In this document: one piece after another, positions 55,201 to 63,502 of the stretch | How the letters are laid out: every line of letters starts with the position of its first letter | Position numbering within the stretch: the stretch's first letter is position 1 | NCBI GenBank assembly: GCA_003388505.1 | Contig: QQVO01000006.1 | Location: 186,001 to 250,000, forward strand | Direction of reading: 5' to 3' | Source: Planctomycetota bacterium | GTDB taxonomy: Bacteria > Planctomycetota > Planctomycetia > Planctomycetales > Planctomycetaceae | DNA: 64,000 nt | Translations under genes and position numbers: made by a program | The notes under the pieces: generated by a model | The model's input: only the letters and a program-made list of their open reading frames with translations | Databases searched by the model: none | Told to the model about the DNA's origin: nothing

Positions 55201-56270
55201 CCGCTCTTCGTCAGCAAGCGATACTCCACGTCGTAAGGAACACGACGCTCCAGATGGTCCCGCACCGCATCCATCGTCCGCTCGAGGTCGTCCGGATGCA
55301 GCCGCGAACGAAACTCCTCAAAGACCCCCTCCAGTTCGTGCTCCTCATAGCCCAGCAACTCCTTCATCCGCGGGGAGTAATAGACTTCGCTGGTCTCGAC
55401 GTCCCAATCCCAGATCCCGTCCGTAGAACCGCGAACCGCCAGTGCGAAACGCTCGTTGGCCGCCTCCAGTTTCTGCTCGGCAAGGTGCCGGGCGGTGATG
55501 TCATGCGAGATCCCCAGGATCCCGGCGACTCGACCTTCGGCGTCGTAGAGCGGGACTTTCGAGGTCGACACCCATTCTTCGCCCCCCGTCGGCCACACCG
55601 GATTCTCCGGCTTGTCAATGATTCGACGGCCCGACTCGATCACCGTGCGCTCATCCTCCGCCGCCGCCTGCGCATATTCACTCGGAAAGAAATCGGCGTC
55701 CGACTTCCCCACCGCAGCCGACGGATCGGACAGCCCCAACCGCTCCGCAAGCCCCTGGCTGATGCGAATGAAGCGTCCCTGGACGTCCTTGAAGTAGATC
55801 GCCTCAGGAAGGTTGGTCATCAGAGTGTGCAGCAGGTAACGCTCATCCTGAAGGGACGCCGCAGGTTGCCCGGCGCCGCTCAACTCGGAATCGGGGCGGC
55901 GCGGCGGCAACGACGACGTCGCTTTCCTGTGGGCGCGCAGCAGAACGATCGCACCGACCAGCACGGCAACCGTCGCCGTCGCTTTCAGCGTGAGACCGAC
56001 GACCGCCGCCGCCGGCTCAACGAACACCGCCTGCACCAGGTGCGCGGCGCCCAGTGCCACGAACACGATCGATAAGGTGGACCAGATCAGTGGTGACTCC
56101 GCAGCGGCGCGAGACCGCGAGAACGCGATCCACGCCAATGCCGCCAGCGCTGCAGACAGCACCACGTCGGACGCAACGCCAATCGCATCCACGAGTTCAG
56201 CGGCGAGAGCGAATTTCGCGAACAGGTCTGGCCCGGTTGGAACCATGAATTCAGGATATGCGTTTCCCAT
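52266..56270 (-). CDS. Hybrid sensor histidine kinase with four PAS, two REC and one Hpt domain (1334 aa)
   Basis: Several N-terminal membrane helices (about residues 15-115: VVLSAALAALAWIAFSRSRA, LIWSTLSIVFVALGAAHLVQ, VGLTLKATATVAVLVGAIVL) are followed by PAS/PAC domains at about 145-265, 275-395, 400-520 and 555-675. Then come HisKA (MSHEIRTPMNAVIGM, His693), HATPase (VLINLVGNAIKFTTEG; DTGIGISPDRQASIFDAFEQ; RFGGTGLGLAIASRVVERMQ), REC1 (Asp983 in TDVNMPGMDG), REC2 (Asp1123 in MDVQMPVMDG) and Hpt (His1278 in HAHTIKGLG). The chain is complete for a His-Asp-His relay to an unlinked response regulator. The signal is unknown; PAS domains could bind a small ligand, heme or flavin. Start 56270 or the ATG at residue 9. 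Confidence 0.9.
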   Translation of the reverse strand: MGNAYPEFMVPTGPDLFAKFALAAELVDAIGVASDVVLSAALAALAWIAFSRSRAAAESPLIWSTLSIVFVALGAAHLVQAVFVEPAAAVVGLTLKATATVAVLVGAIVLLRAHRKATSSLPPRRPDSELSGAGQPAASLQDERYLLHTLMTNLPEAIYFKDVQGRFIRISQGLAERLGLSDPSAAVGKSDADFFPSEYAQAAAEDERTVIESGRRIIDKPENPVWPTGGEEWVSTSKVPLYDAEGRVAGILGISHDITARHLAEQKLEAANERFALAVRGSTDGIWDWDVETSEVYYSPRMKELLGYEEHELEGVFEEFRSRLHPDDLERTMDAVRDHLERRVPYDVEYRLLTKSGEYRWFRARGQALWDETTGRATRMAGSITDITDRREAEAELRASEGRYRTLVENAPEAIVVLDADEGRFVEANQNAVDLFETSIGELLQAHPADLSPPLQPDGRPSLEAARSYIEAALRGESVAFDWVHRTSSGRDIPCEVRLVALPSRGRNVLRASIADISWRKSIERDLRDQIEERKRAERRLRRNVERTRRILETARDAFIAMDEEGRIVDWNPQAEETFGWTREEAIGRLLAETVVPPELRIQHSQGVQQFLETGEGPVLDRRIELPAIRRDGSQFPVELTITAIADGEGHLFASFLHDITGRKQAEAELEQARDDAEAANRAKSDFLANMSHEIRTPMNAVIGMTELVLDTDLTSTQRDYLNTVIESSESLLTIINEILDFSKIEAGKLELDPAPFDLREELGDAVKPLGVRASAKGIELAWRADHSVPECLVGDAARLRQVLINLVGNAIKFTTEGEVVATVDVDDRHDGRVTLHFAVQDTGIGISPDRQASIFDAFEQGDNSTTRRFGGTGLGLAIASRVVERMQGRIWVESTPNVGSTFHFTLPFEVSESSADATAANLDLSGRPVLVVDDNATNRTILLETLSAWKMDVQACAGGAEALEQLARSAKSNAEPPLILTDVNMPGMDGFEFVERVRAGAHFPDAKVIVLTSGTRTGDSGRIERLGVAATLIKPVKQSELRLAIARAAGGERDAAPVSDEGDGEAPDLPPLNILVAEDGLVNQQIAIGVLSRGGHTVEVADDGRAAVEAWQHGAYDLILMDVQMPVMDGLEATREIRTRERSTGNHIPIIAMTARAMPGDEELCLAAGMDAYLSKPVRRRQLYEAIAPFFPTGPESAAAAASPREERDDPGESRLPPEPGAAPAVDWDVALRTVGGDRGLLATIVAETRNELQTVLQHFERALREGDARATSRHAHTIKGLGRNLGGKPLMHTARRIEEPASEGDLGPANDLLDELRNEVRRFCDALESFDP

Positions 56271-56420
56271 AACGTGCGCCCCGATGATGGGCTGCTGCGC
56301 TTTCGACCAGCGGACACCGCCATTCTAACGAGGCAGAGCCTCGGACCATACGAGCTGCCACTCGCCAGCGGCAACCCGCTCCCGCTGTTCGCTCGATCTC
56401 CCGCTCTTGGCTCATCCAGA

Positions 56421-56520
56421 CTGAATTGACGGGTGCCACTGGCTCCGCCAGTGCGAACCAGAAAGAACGTCTACTCCGCGATGCACTGGCAAAGCCAGTG
56501 GCACCCAACCCGTCGATTCA
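56421..56520. repeat. Dispersed palindromic repeat doublet with terminal inverted repeats, family A
   Basis: This is the best-defined family A element. Left end TGAATTGACGGGTGCCACTGGC (about 56422-56442, split here for length) and right end GCCAGTGGCACCCAACCCGT followed by CGATTCA (about 56494-56520) are inverted relative to each other, differing by an extra TTGG. Each end carries its own CACTGGC/GCCAGTG hairpin. The middle 50 bases are variable. The rest of the 470-base gap between the kinase and dnaX shows no other structure. Confidence 0.8.
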
Positions 56521-56742
56521 CGATTGAACAACCGCTCTGCCGCGCGGCGGATCGCAGCCCGGTTTCAAACAACGCCGCGCTGCGCGTTGCAGTCCCGGAA
56601 TCGCAGCGGGGGCCGAATCCGGTCGCGTGCCGTGATCTCTCCCGACTGCTAAGATGCCGTTTGCGCGTTCGAATCGGGCCGACTCGGCCCGCCGGGCGCG
56701 GCGGGACGTCACAGCGATCGCGGCAACAGAGACGGATTGACG

Positions 56743-58485
56743 ATGGCAACTCACGGATCATCCGGACATTACACGGTTCTCGCGCGGCGGTTTCGACCGC
56801 AAACCTTCGATGAGGTCGTCGGACAGGAGCACGTCGGCCGGGCGATCCGCAACGCAATCGTGGGCGATCGCGTCGCCCACGCCTATCTCTTCACGGGCGC
56901 GCGAGGAGTGGGAAAGACTTCGACCGCCCGGATCTTCGCCAAGGCCCTCAACTGCCCCCACGTGGCCGACGGCGTCCCCTGCAACGAATGCGACGTCTGC
57001 CGGTCCATCGCGGCGGGCACCGACGTGGACGTTCTGGAAATCGACGGCGCCTCCAACCGCGGCATCGACGACATCCGGGCCCTCCGCGCGAACGTCAACG
57101 TGCGGTCGATGCGGTCGCGGTTCAAGGTCTACATCATCGACGAAGTGCACATGCTGACCCGCGAAGCGTTCAACGCGCTGCTCAAGACGCTCGAAGAACC
57201 GCCGCCGGGCGTGAAGTTCGTGTTCTGCACCACGGAACCGAACAAAGTGCCCGATACGATTCTCTCGCGATGCCAGAGATTCGACTTCGGCATGATCGGC
57301 CTGGCTTCGGTCACCGAACGTCTCCAGTCGATCGCTGAAGCGGAAGGAGTCTCGATCGAACGCGAGGCGGTCGAACTCGTGGCGCGACGCGGCGGAGGCT
57401 CCATGCGGGACGCCCAGTCGCTCTTTGACCAGTTGCTGGCCTTCGGAGGGGAGCAGATCGGCTGCGAAGACGTGCATCGGCTGCTCGGCACCGCCCCGGA
57501 CGAACGCCTCGTCGAACTCCACCAGTCGCTGATCGACTGCGACCAGGCGCAGGCCCTCACCCTGGCGGAGGAAGCGCTCGCCTCGGGAGTCCAGTTGGGC
57601 AGCCTCACCGATCAGATGCTCGACTATTTCCGGGATCTGTTGATTTCGGCCGTCGACGCCGACAGCGTCCCCTTGTCGAGCGTTGCAGAACGGCTGCGAA
57701 CAACGCTGAAGTCACAGGCAGACGACTGGGGAATCGAAACGATCTCCGCCGCGATGCAGATTCTCGTGGAGACCAAGGGGCGGATGGCCCGCGTCAATTA
57801 CGCGCGGGCCTTGCTCGATCTCGCGCTGGTGCGGATCTGTCTCCTCGAGCGACTCGACTCTCTCTCGCAACTGGTTCAAGCCGTGCAGGAGGGGGGCGGC
57901 CAACCAAAACCGAATCCCCGAGAGACCGTCGCGCGGTCACAACGCCCCGGGAGCACCTTGCGGACCCAGCCCGCGACGGACGGAAAAAAAAACGACACTG
58001 ACGCCGCTCTCGCAACCGGCGGCGAAAAGGAGACGGAGTCCAGCCACGAATCGCTGGAAACGATCGAATTCGAGCCGGACAATTCCGATGCATTCGTTGC
58101 GCAACTTCTTATGAATTTGCCAGATATGACTGCATCGCACCTGAAGAACGCATCTCGATCAGCAATTTTCGGGCCAAACCGTCTAGAATTCTCCTTTACC
58201 AGGCGGTATTCTTTCTGTAAGAACTACTGTGAGCGACCGGAAGCCATTCGCCGCATCCAGGCGGTCGCCAATCAGTTGGCCGGTCGGTCGGTCGAGTTAG
58301 TCATCGACAGCGACGATTCGGCTCCCGAGGAGGAAGCTTCCGGAGCGACCACGACGAAACAACCTGTCCCCAAGCGGTTGTCAACTCGGACGACTGACGC
58401 AGATCCATTCGTCCAGCACGTGCTTTCGGTCTTCGGAGGCTCCGTGGTGGACGTACGGGCCACGCCGTCTGACACGGCACATTAA
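56743..58485 (+). CDS. dnaX: DNA polymerase III subunit gamma/tau (580 aa)
   Basis: DnaX is the ATPase of the sliding-clamp loader and the organiser of the replisome. Domains I-III (about residues 10-365): RRFRPQTFDEVVGQEHVGRA, Walker A FTGARGVGKTSTARIFAKAL, zinc site CNECDVC with upstream LNCPH, VLEIDGASNRGIDDIRALRA, VYIIDEVHMLTREAFNALLK, FCTTEPNKVPDTILSRCQRF. The C-terminal tau-specific part ends FGPNRLEFSFTRRYSFCKNY and FVQHVLSVFGGSVVDVRATP, as in other DnaX proteins of this phylum. A slippery A9 run lies at codons 414-417 (separate entry); the -1 frame stops at once, which would give a 419-residue gamma. The ATG at 56743 is preferred over a TTG six bases upstream. dnaX-ybaB-recR follow in order. 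Confidence 0.96.
   Translation: MATHGSSGHYTVLARRFRPQTFDEVVGQEHVGRAIRNAIVGDRVAHAYLFTGARGVGKTSTARIFAKALNCPHVADGVPCNECDVCRSIAAGTDVDVLEIDGASNRGIDDIRALRANVNVRSMRSRFKVYIIDEVHMLTREAFNALLKTLEEPPPGVKFVFCTTEPNKVPDTILSRCQRFDFGMIGLASVTERLQSIAEAEGVSIEREAVELVARRGGGSMRDAQSLFDQLLAFGGEQIGCEDVHRLLGTAPDERLVELHQSLIDCDQAQALTLAEEALASGVQLGSLTDQMLDYFRDLLISAVDADSVPLSSVAERLRTTLKSQADDWGIETISAAMQILVETKGRMARVNYARALLDLALVRICLLERLDSLSQLVQAVQEGGGQPKPNPRETVARSQRPGSTLRTQPATDGKKNDTDAALATGGEKETESSHESLETIEFEPDNSDAFVAQLLMNLPDMTASHLKNASRSAIFGPNRLEFSFTRRYSFCKNYCERPEAIRRIQAVANQLAGRSVELVIDSDDSAPEEEASGATTTKQPVPKRLSTRTTDADPFVQHVLSVFGGSVVDVRATPSDTAH
57984..58024 (+). promoter_or_regulatory. Predicted programmed -1 frameshift (or slippage) site in dnaX
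   Basis: Nine adenines (57984-57992) form the heptamer A AAA AAA in the zero frame (GGA AAA AAA AAC). A -1 slip reads AAA CGA CAC TGA, stopping at 57999-58001 two to three codons later. Nine bases after the A run, CGCCGC (58002-58007) pairs with GCGGCG (58019-58024) in a six-base stem around an 11-base loop, the kind of hairpin that stimulates frameshifting. Both the upstream and downstream zero-frame parts have clear DnaX homology, so this is not a sequencing artefact that breaks the gene. The alternative mechanism is transcript slippage on A9, as in Thermus dnaX. Confidence 0.7.
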
Positions 58486-58497
58486 GGATAACTGGTT

Positions 58498-58875
58498 ATG
58501 TTCAAAGGACTTAACGGACTGATGCAGGCGGTCAAGCAGGCTCAGCAGATCCAGGGGCGGGTCGGCGAGATCCAGGAGAAGCTGGCCGCGGTCAGGGTCG
58601 AAGGCAGCGCGGGCGGCGGAATGGTCACCGTTGAGGCGGACGGCCAGCAGCGGCTGGTCAGTTGCCGCATCGAGCCGAGCCTCGTCGCCGGCGGCGATCA
58701 CGAAATGCTCGAAGAACTCCTGATTGCCGCCTCCAATCAGGCCTTGGAACGCTCCAAGGAGGCCGCCGCAGAGGCCATGTCGGGCATGGTCGAAGGCATC
58801 GACCTGCCGGGTCTGCAGGAGTCGATGTCGCAGTTCAACGGATTGAGCGTCACCGGCGACGACGACGACCAATAG
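58498..58875 (+). CDS. ybaB: YbaB/EbfC nucleoid-associated protein (125 aa)
   Basis: A small dimeric DNA-binding protein. The N-terminal helix [20 protein letters not shown] and the following [20 protein letters not shown] plus [18 protein letters not shown] are standard for the family; the G-G-M turn and the helical C-terminus [20 protein letters not shown] are as expected. It is slightly longer than usual because of an acidic tail ([11 protein letters not shown]). Starts 12 bases after dnaX. Position between dnaX and recR is conserved across many bacteria, and the role in recombinational repair is still open. Confidence 0.93.
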   Translation: MFKGLNGLMQAVKQAQQIQGRVGEIQEKLAAVRVEGSAGGGMVTVEADGQQRLVSCRIEPSLVAGGDHEMLEELLIAASNQALERSKEAAAEAMSGMVEGIDLPGLQESMSQFNGLSVTGDDDDQ

Positions 58876-58936
58876 GCAATCGCCGGTTTGCCGCATTATC
58901 GACCAGGGATCTGGCGACCAGGGATTGGGTGAAATT

Positions 58937-59566
58937 ATGGCGAGCCGCAATGTGCCACCCGTCGAAGCGCATCCCTTCGGACCGGCCGTCGGCCGGCTTG
59001 TGGAGCAGTTTTCCTCCCTGCCGGGTATCGGACGCAAGACCGCTGAGCGGCTGGCAAACCACATCCTCTCCGTCCCGGAGTCGGAGGCCCTGCAACTCGC
59101 CGCCGCGATTCGAGAAGTCAAGGAGTCCGTTCACCGTTGCCGTCAGTGCGCCAATCTGACTGACCAGGAACTTTGCACGATCTGCAACGACCCCCGCCGC
59201 GACCAAACCGTGGTCTGCATCGTCGAGCAGCCCCGAGACGTCACGGCGCTCGAAGCCTCCGGCGTCTTTCACGGCACGTACCACGTGTTGGGGGGCAACA
59301 TCTCCCCCCTGGAGGGCGTCGGCCCGGATGATTTGACGATCGGCCAACTGATGGAGCGCGTCCGAAAAAACGGCGTCAAGGAAGTGGTGATGGCGACGAA
59401 TCCAACGCTGGACGGGGATGGAACGTCTCTATTCATTGCCAATCTGCTTCAGGAGTTTCCCGTCACCATTACCCGCCTCGCTCGCGGGATACCGACCGGA
59501 AGCGTGTTAGAGTTTGCCAACAAGGAGATGCTGGCCGACGCCCTGCAGGGCCGGCAGGCGTTCTGA
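58937..59566 (+). CDS. recR: Recombination mediator RecR (209 aa)
   Basis: RecR acts with RecO (and RecF) to load RecA onto SSB-covered gaps. The helix-hairpin-helix [20 protein letters not shown] begins the protein. A four-cysteine zinc site follows ([16 protein letters not shown]). The Toprim domain shows [40 protein letters not shown] and [20 protein letters not shown], and the C-terminal Walker-B-like helix region reads [20 protein letters not shown] plus KEMLADAL. An in-frame TTG at 58925 is the only other start; the ATG at 58937 follows GGGTGAA. Confidence 0.96.
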   Translation: MASRNVPPVEAHPFGPAVGRLVEQFSSLPGIGRKTAERLANHILSVPESEALQLAAAIREVKESVHRCRQCANLTDQELCTICNDPRRDQTVVCIVEQPRDVTALEASGVFHGTYHVLGGNISPLEGVGPDDLTIGQLMERVRKNGVKEVVMATNPTLDGDGTSLFIANLLQEFPVTITRLARGIPTGSVLEFANKEMLADALQGRQAF

Positions 59567-59645
59567 AAATCCACTCCGCAAAACGATCTCGCTCGTCCCC
59601 ATCGACTGACCGGAAAACCCCAGGCCCCGCCCTCCCGCCCGAATC

Positions 59646-61133
59646 ATGCATCTGAATCTCTCACAACAGATGAAGATGAGCCAGCAGATGAAGCTGGCGC
59701 CGCGCATGATTCAATCGATGGAGATCCTTCAGCTTCCGCTGCTCGCCCTGCAGGAACGAATCGAGCAGGAACTCTCCGAAAACGTCGTCCTCGAACAGTC
59801 CACCGCCGACAGCGACGACGACCACTCGTCTGACAACGGACAGGAACTGGACCGCAACGGCGAGCCGAGGAACGAAGTCGATCAGCGCGAACTCGTTGCC
59901 GGCAGCGAAGAGAACAACGCCTCCGATTTCGAGCGGCTGGTCGAAATCTCACAGGACTGGCCCGAAGACAACTACACCTCCGGGTCCAAGCCGAGCGGCA
60001 ACCGCATCGACGACGCGCTCGATCGCCAGCACGACATGATGGCCAATGCCGAGAGCCGGCCACAGACGCTGCACGAGTACCTCATCGACCAGTTCCACTA
60101 CTTCGATGGCCCGCCGCAAGTCCGAGCCTTCGGCGAATACCTGATCTACAACCTCGACTCCAACGGACGGCTGCAGAGCTCCCTTCCGGAAATGGCGCAG
60201 GTCTACGGCGGAGAAGTCACGCTCGAGCAGGCCGAAGAGGCGCTCCGCCTGGTCCAGCAACTCGATCCGCCCGGAGTCGGCGCGCGGAACGTCGCCGAAT
60301 GCCTCCTGCTCCAGATCACCCCCACCACCCCCCTGCGCACCATCCTGGTCACGCTGCTCACGTCCCACTGGGACGACCTGATCGAGAACCGCCTGCCCCA
60401 GATCGCCCGCAAGACCGGCTACTCCATCGACGACATCAAGGCCGCCAAGGAGCAACTCCGGACCCTCAATCCGTTCCCCGGCCGGGGCTTTCAGGACGTC
60501 CCCTTGCAGCGGGTGACGCCCGATCTCTCTGTGGAAATGGACGAGAACGGCAAGTACGTCGTGCGGCTGATCGACGAGTACATCCCCCAGCTTCGAATCA
60601 GCCGCCGCTATCTCAGAATGCTGGAGTCGAATCCCGACGCCGAAACGAAAGAGTTCATCCGCCGCAAGGTCGAGTCGGCCCGCTGGCTCATCGAATCGAT
60701 CGAGCAGCGCTACAACACGCTCAAGCGGGTCGCCCAGGCGATCGTCGACCACCAGATCGACTTTCTCGAAAACGGACCCGAGCACATCGCCCCCCTCAAG
60801 ATGCAGCAGATCGCCGACGTCGTCGGAGTCCACGTCACAACCGTCTCCCGCGCAGTCGACGGCAAACACATCGCCACCCCCCGCGGGATCTTTCCGCTCA
60901 AACGCTTCTTCGGCGGCGGAACGACGACCGCCGAAGGCGACGAAGTCGCCTGGGACATCGTCCGCCTCAAGCTCAAGGAAATCGTCGACGAAGAGGACAA
61001 GTCCCAGCCGCTCAGCGACGACGCACTGGTCGAAGAACTCGCCAAACACGGCTACCAACTCGCCCGGCGAACCGTCACCAAATACCGCAAGGCGATGAGC
61101 ATCCCCTCCTCCCGCCAACGCAAGGAATTCTAA
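59646..61133 (+). CDS. rpoN: RNA polymerase sigma-54 factor RpoN (495 aa)
   Basis: Sigma-54 directs polymerase to -24/-12 promoters and needs enhancer-binding ATPases. Region I, the glutamine-rich activator domain, opens [20 protein letters not shown] and [20 protein letters not shown]. Region II is acidic ([14 protein letters not shown]). The core-binding domain has [19 protein letters not shown]. The DNA-binding part contains [20 protein letters not shown] (helix-turn-helix), GIFPLKRFF and the RpoN box [10 protein letters not shown] (usually ARRTVAKYRE). Length is normal. The gene follows recR on the same strand, with an 80-base gap; no enhancer-binding protein is in the window. Confidence 0.96.
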   Translation: MHLNLSQQMKMSQQMKLAPRMIQSMEILQLPLLALQERIEQELSENVVLEQSTADSDDDHSSDNGQELDRNGEPRNEVDQRELVAGSEENNASDFERLVEISQDWPEDNYTSGSKPSGNRIDDALDRQHDMMANAESRPQTLHEYLIDQFHYFDGPPQVRAFGEYLIYNLDSNGRLQSSLPEMAQVYGGEVTLEQAEEALRLVQQLDPPGVGARNVAECLLLQITPTTPLRTILVTLLTSHWDDLIENRLPQIARKTGYSIDDIKAAKEQLRTLNPFPGRGFQDVPLQRVTPDLSVEMDENGKYVVRLIDEYIPQLRISRRYLRMLESNPDAETKEFIRRKVESARWLIESIEQRYNTLKRVAQAIVDHQIDFLENGPEHIAPLKMQQIADVVGVHVTTVSRAVDGKHIATPRGIFPLKRFFGGGTTTAEGDEVAWDIVRLKLKEIVDEEDKSQPLSDDALVEELAKHGYQLARRTVTKYRKAMSIPSSRQRKEF

Positions 61134-61506
61134 AACAGCCTTCCCACCAAACTCGTACACCCGCCTTCCCAGGCCGGCGCTCGGCAGTATTCCCTGATTC
61201 CACCAAGGCGAGCCGCCGGGCGTCAGCCGGCGGGTTCGTCCGAACTCGGCAGCAATCTCCACCAGCGGCCCTTCCCGCCATCACATCCCGCACTGCTTGC
61301 CCCCTCGCCCGATTCGTTCCAGCCACTATGTGCGGGCCGAGCAATTCAAACCGAACGCACTCTCCGCCGGTTCTCCGCAACGACCCACCAGGGCCTCCAC
61401 CTGCCCCAGCGAAACGGGATAAACTCCCCAGTGACGGCGGGCCGCAGCCGCCTCCCGTACGTCTCGAACATTCATCCCGGCGACCGCACCAGACACGGGG
61501 AACCGC
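61134..61506. other. Intergenic region, nothing recognised
   Basis: A 370-base gap between rpoN and the hydrolase gene. It is C-rich on the plus strand with no long inverted repeat, no member of the dispersed repeat families, and no tRNA or other RNA that I recognise. A short sequence gccgccgggcgtcagccggcgggtt near 61208 is palindromic in part and could be a terminator-like hairpin for rpoN, without a T run. Confidence 0.4.
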
Positions 61507-62562
61507 GTGCGGAACTCTTCGACGATTCTCGTTCTGACCGCAGCCATTCTGTGTTCCGCCTCCATTGCGGAAGCACAGCCGCCGGACTCGCTGCGCGCCC
61601 GCGAATCTGAAGCGACGAAACTCGATCGCGGCCCCCTCTTGCTGCCCAACGAAGCAGGCGGGACCGAGTACTGGTTCGTTTCGACCCGATCAGCCGCCCA
61701 GCATCGCCTCGAGAAACGCGGACCCCTGACGGTCTACCGCTCTTCACAGGGAACCCTGTCTGCCGCCTCACTGGAGGAACTGCAGTCCGCACTCACGCCC
61801 GGCGTGCCGATCTGCATCTTCGTCCACGGCAGCTTCACCGGCTGGAACACCCAGTTACGAAATGCGCCCCAGTCGAGCCAGTGGATTCGAGACGCCTGCC
61901 CGGGCCGACCAATGCACGTCATCTTCTTCAGTTGGCCGAGCGACGGGCCGTACACGCAGATCTTTCCCGTCGATCTCACCGTCCGCGCCTACCGCGCCGA
62001 ATTCAACGGGTTCTACCTGGCTCAGGTCGTCGCCCTCTGTCCGCAGCAAAGCCCGGTCTGCCTCATCGGTCACAGCCACGGCACCCGCGCCGTCCTCGCC
62101 GCGGGTCATTTGCTGGGGGGAGGAATGGTCGAAGGCCTGGTCTCCCCCAGCGCGTCGGCCAGCACGCAACCCGTCCGGGCCGTCCTCATGGCGGCCGCTG
62201 TCGACCACACCTGGCTCAATCCCGGCAGCCGCTATGGATGCGCCCTGCATCGCATCGAAGTCATGAGCCTCCGCAGCAGCGGAGACTTCCCCTTGCAGTT
62301 CTATCCGCTCTCCGCGCCCCATTCCCGCCCGGCGCTGGCCCAGGTCGGCTTCACCAACGCCGACCGCAGAGCGATGGGACCGCTCGGCTACCGCGCCGTC
62401 GAACTCGACGTCTCCGAACTCGTCGGCACGTCCCACGCCTGGCGCAGCTACTCCGGCTCCCCCTCCATCGCCGCCGCCGTCGCCCCCTTCGCCCTCTTCC
62501 TCGACAACTGCCCCACGTCCGGCCTCCGCGAGTCAAGTCGACTCATCCACCCGAACGATTGA
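61507..62562 (+). CDS. Secreted alpha/beta-hydrolase-fold protein (351 aa)
   Basis: A signal peptide (STILVLTAAILCSASIAEA, then QPPD) precedes an alpha/beta-hydrolase core. Oxyanion region PICIFVHGSFTGWNTQLRNA, then the beta-strand FFSWPSDGPYT, and the nucleophile elbow GHSHGTR (GxSxG) within VCLIGHSHGTRAVLAAGHLL. A catalytic His may be the one in DHTWLN or GTSHAW, and an acid lies between. The VHGS... and FSWPS features resemble the DUF900-type hydrolases. It probably acts on lipids or esters outside the cytoplasm. Start is a GTG at 61507 with no strong ribosome site. Confidence 0.75.
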   Translation: MRNSSTILVLTAAILCSASIAEAQPPDSLRARESEATKLDRGPLLLPNEAGGTEYWFVSTRSAAQHRLEKRGPLTVYRSSQGTLSAASLEELQSALTPGVPICIFVHGSFTGWNTQLRNAPQSSQWIRDACPGRPMHVIFFSWPSDGPYTQIFPVDLTVRAYRAEFNGFYLAQVVALCPQQSPVCLIGHSHGTRAVLAAGHLLGGGMVEGLVSPSASASTQPVRAVLMAAAVDHTWLNPGSRYGCALHRIEVMSLRSSGDFPLQFYPLSAPHSRPALAQVGFTNADRRAMGPLGYRAVELDVSELVGTSHAWRSYSGSPSIAAAVAPFALFLDNCPTSGLRESSRLIHPND

Positions 62563-62730
62563 TTGCTCCATCGCCAAGCATTGCGACGCCGCGGTGAACG
62601 GGCCAGCGACGTTCAACAGCGAACGGTACTGTTGTATGAAGCCGTGTAGTAATGAGGTGGACGATGGCCTGTCCATGACACACAAGTCGTTCCGAAACCC
62701 TCATGCGGCGGGGATGGGGCACGCCCACCG

Positions 62731-62836
62731 GGGACGACGCTGAAGGCGTCGTACAGCAAAGCCGGGGGTCGCGACGACAGGAGCGCACCCCCGGTCGACG
62801 GGCCGCGCATTTGCAGGAACGCTGAAGGCGTTCGAC
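62731..62836. repeat. Triple-hairpin repeat, family G
   Basis: Three hairpins in a row in a gap of about 350 bases: GACGCTGAAGGCGTC (about 62736-62750), CCGGGGGT...ACCCCCGG (about 62762-62795), and AACGCTGAAGGCGTT (about 62818-62832). The first and third are near-identical in loop and spacing. No coding potential. The flanks (62563-62730) contain nothing else recognisable. Confidence 0.65.
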
Positions 62837-62908
62837 AGGCGACTCGCCCCGAGGAACCGGGCTCAAGGGATTCTCGAACACGACACAGATTCTCGCGAAT
62901 TCGGCGGA

Positions 62909-63118
62909 TCAGCACGGATTTTGCGCGGTATTCCTCAAGTTGCGGCACCGCCGAGTCGCCTTCCTCCTCCCCCTCCGCGGCTCTGCGACTCCGCGAGCAA
63001 CCCTTCTCTTCGCGTCCTTCGTTCCCTTCTGTGCAGCGCCTGAATTTTCGCGAGCAATGTCGTCGTGGATCTGTTCGAGGCAATCTGCCGCCTCTTTCGT
63101 CCACACTACTTCTGCCAC
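62909..63118 (-). pseudogene. ParE/RelE-type toxin, interrupted by a mini-repeat
   Basis: The first 29 residues (AEVVWTKEAADCLEQIHDDI then ARENSGAA) match the opening of ParE/RelE toxins (VVW...A...L..I.D.IA...P.AA). After residue 29 the frame enters repeat sequence of family F (aagggaacgaaggacgcgaa) and codes for a basic, low-complexity tail. The conserved C-terminal half of a ParE toxin (a segment like GRVVPE....RELL...YRI.Y) is absent in this frame. The start overlaps the stop of the antitoxin gene by 13 bases, so the pair is arranged antitoxin-toxin. Presumably inactive. Confidence 0.65.
62945..63032. repeat. Family F-related mini-repeat inside the toxin gene
   Basis: The plus strand reads ctccgcggctctgcgactccgcgagcaacccttctcttcgcgtcct (split here for length: ctccgcggctctgcgact and cgcgagcaacccttct). 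Its complement has AGAAGGGAACGAAGGACGCG and GTCGCAGAGCCGCGGAG, like the cacagagacacggaggacgc start of the element at 43180. It begins exactly where toxin homology stops. Confidence 0.5.
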
Positions 63119-63291
63119 GCCTCGATCCTGTCGCGGACTTCAGAGTTAGTCAACGTATGTCCTGCGTCAGGATCGCTAAGCCCACGCTGGACCATACGCG
63201 CATACGCCAACTCCCGCAGAATCTCGTCGTAAGTGCTCTCGTCCGGTTGACGCGCGATGATATCCGTCATCGTCTGTTTCACTGGTGACAT
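63106..63291 (-). CDS. Antitoxin of a ParE/RelE-type module (61 aa)
   Basis: A small acidic protein: MSPVKQTMTDIIARQPDEST then YDEILRELAYARMVQRGLSD and HTLTNSEVRDRIEAWQK. Proteins with this pattern (a first helix, then ...I..GL.....G..LT.EEV..R...W) are known as antitoxins paired with ParE/RelE toxins. Start at 63291 is chosen since the longer frame up to 63408 encodes hydrophobic residues of no domain; an ATG at 63270 is also possible. It overlaps the interrupted toxin by 13 bases, which supports the pairing. Confidence 0.65.
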   Translation of the reverse strand: MSPVKQTMTDIIARQPDESTYDEILRELAYARMVQRGLSDPDAGHTLTNSEVRDRIEAWQK

Positions 63292-63502
63292 GGCCGTTAC
63301 TCCGCCAATCCAAATCAAGGTCTGTTCCCCGGGAACCTCGCCCAGTAGGCATCCTCCGGCAGGAAGCACTACCGACACCGCCGGAACGATGATGGCGACG
63401 CCAAGCATTCAGCACTTCATTCTACCCGCGCTCTCGCCAAGTGAAAGACGAAGCCGTGCCCGAACGGCCGCGGCGGTGACGCCGTGCTTCGGGAAGGGTA
63501 CG

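Noticed and set aside
57984-57992. A sequencing error in the A9 run breaking dnaX
   Set aside because: The zero frame continues through the run with clear DnaX homology on both sides, so the length 9 is consistent with an intact gene.
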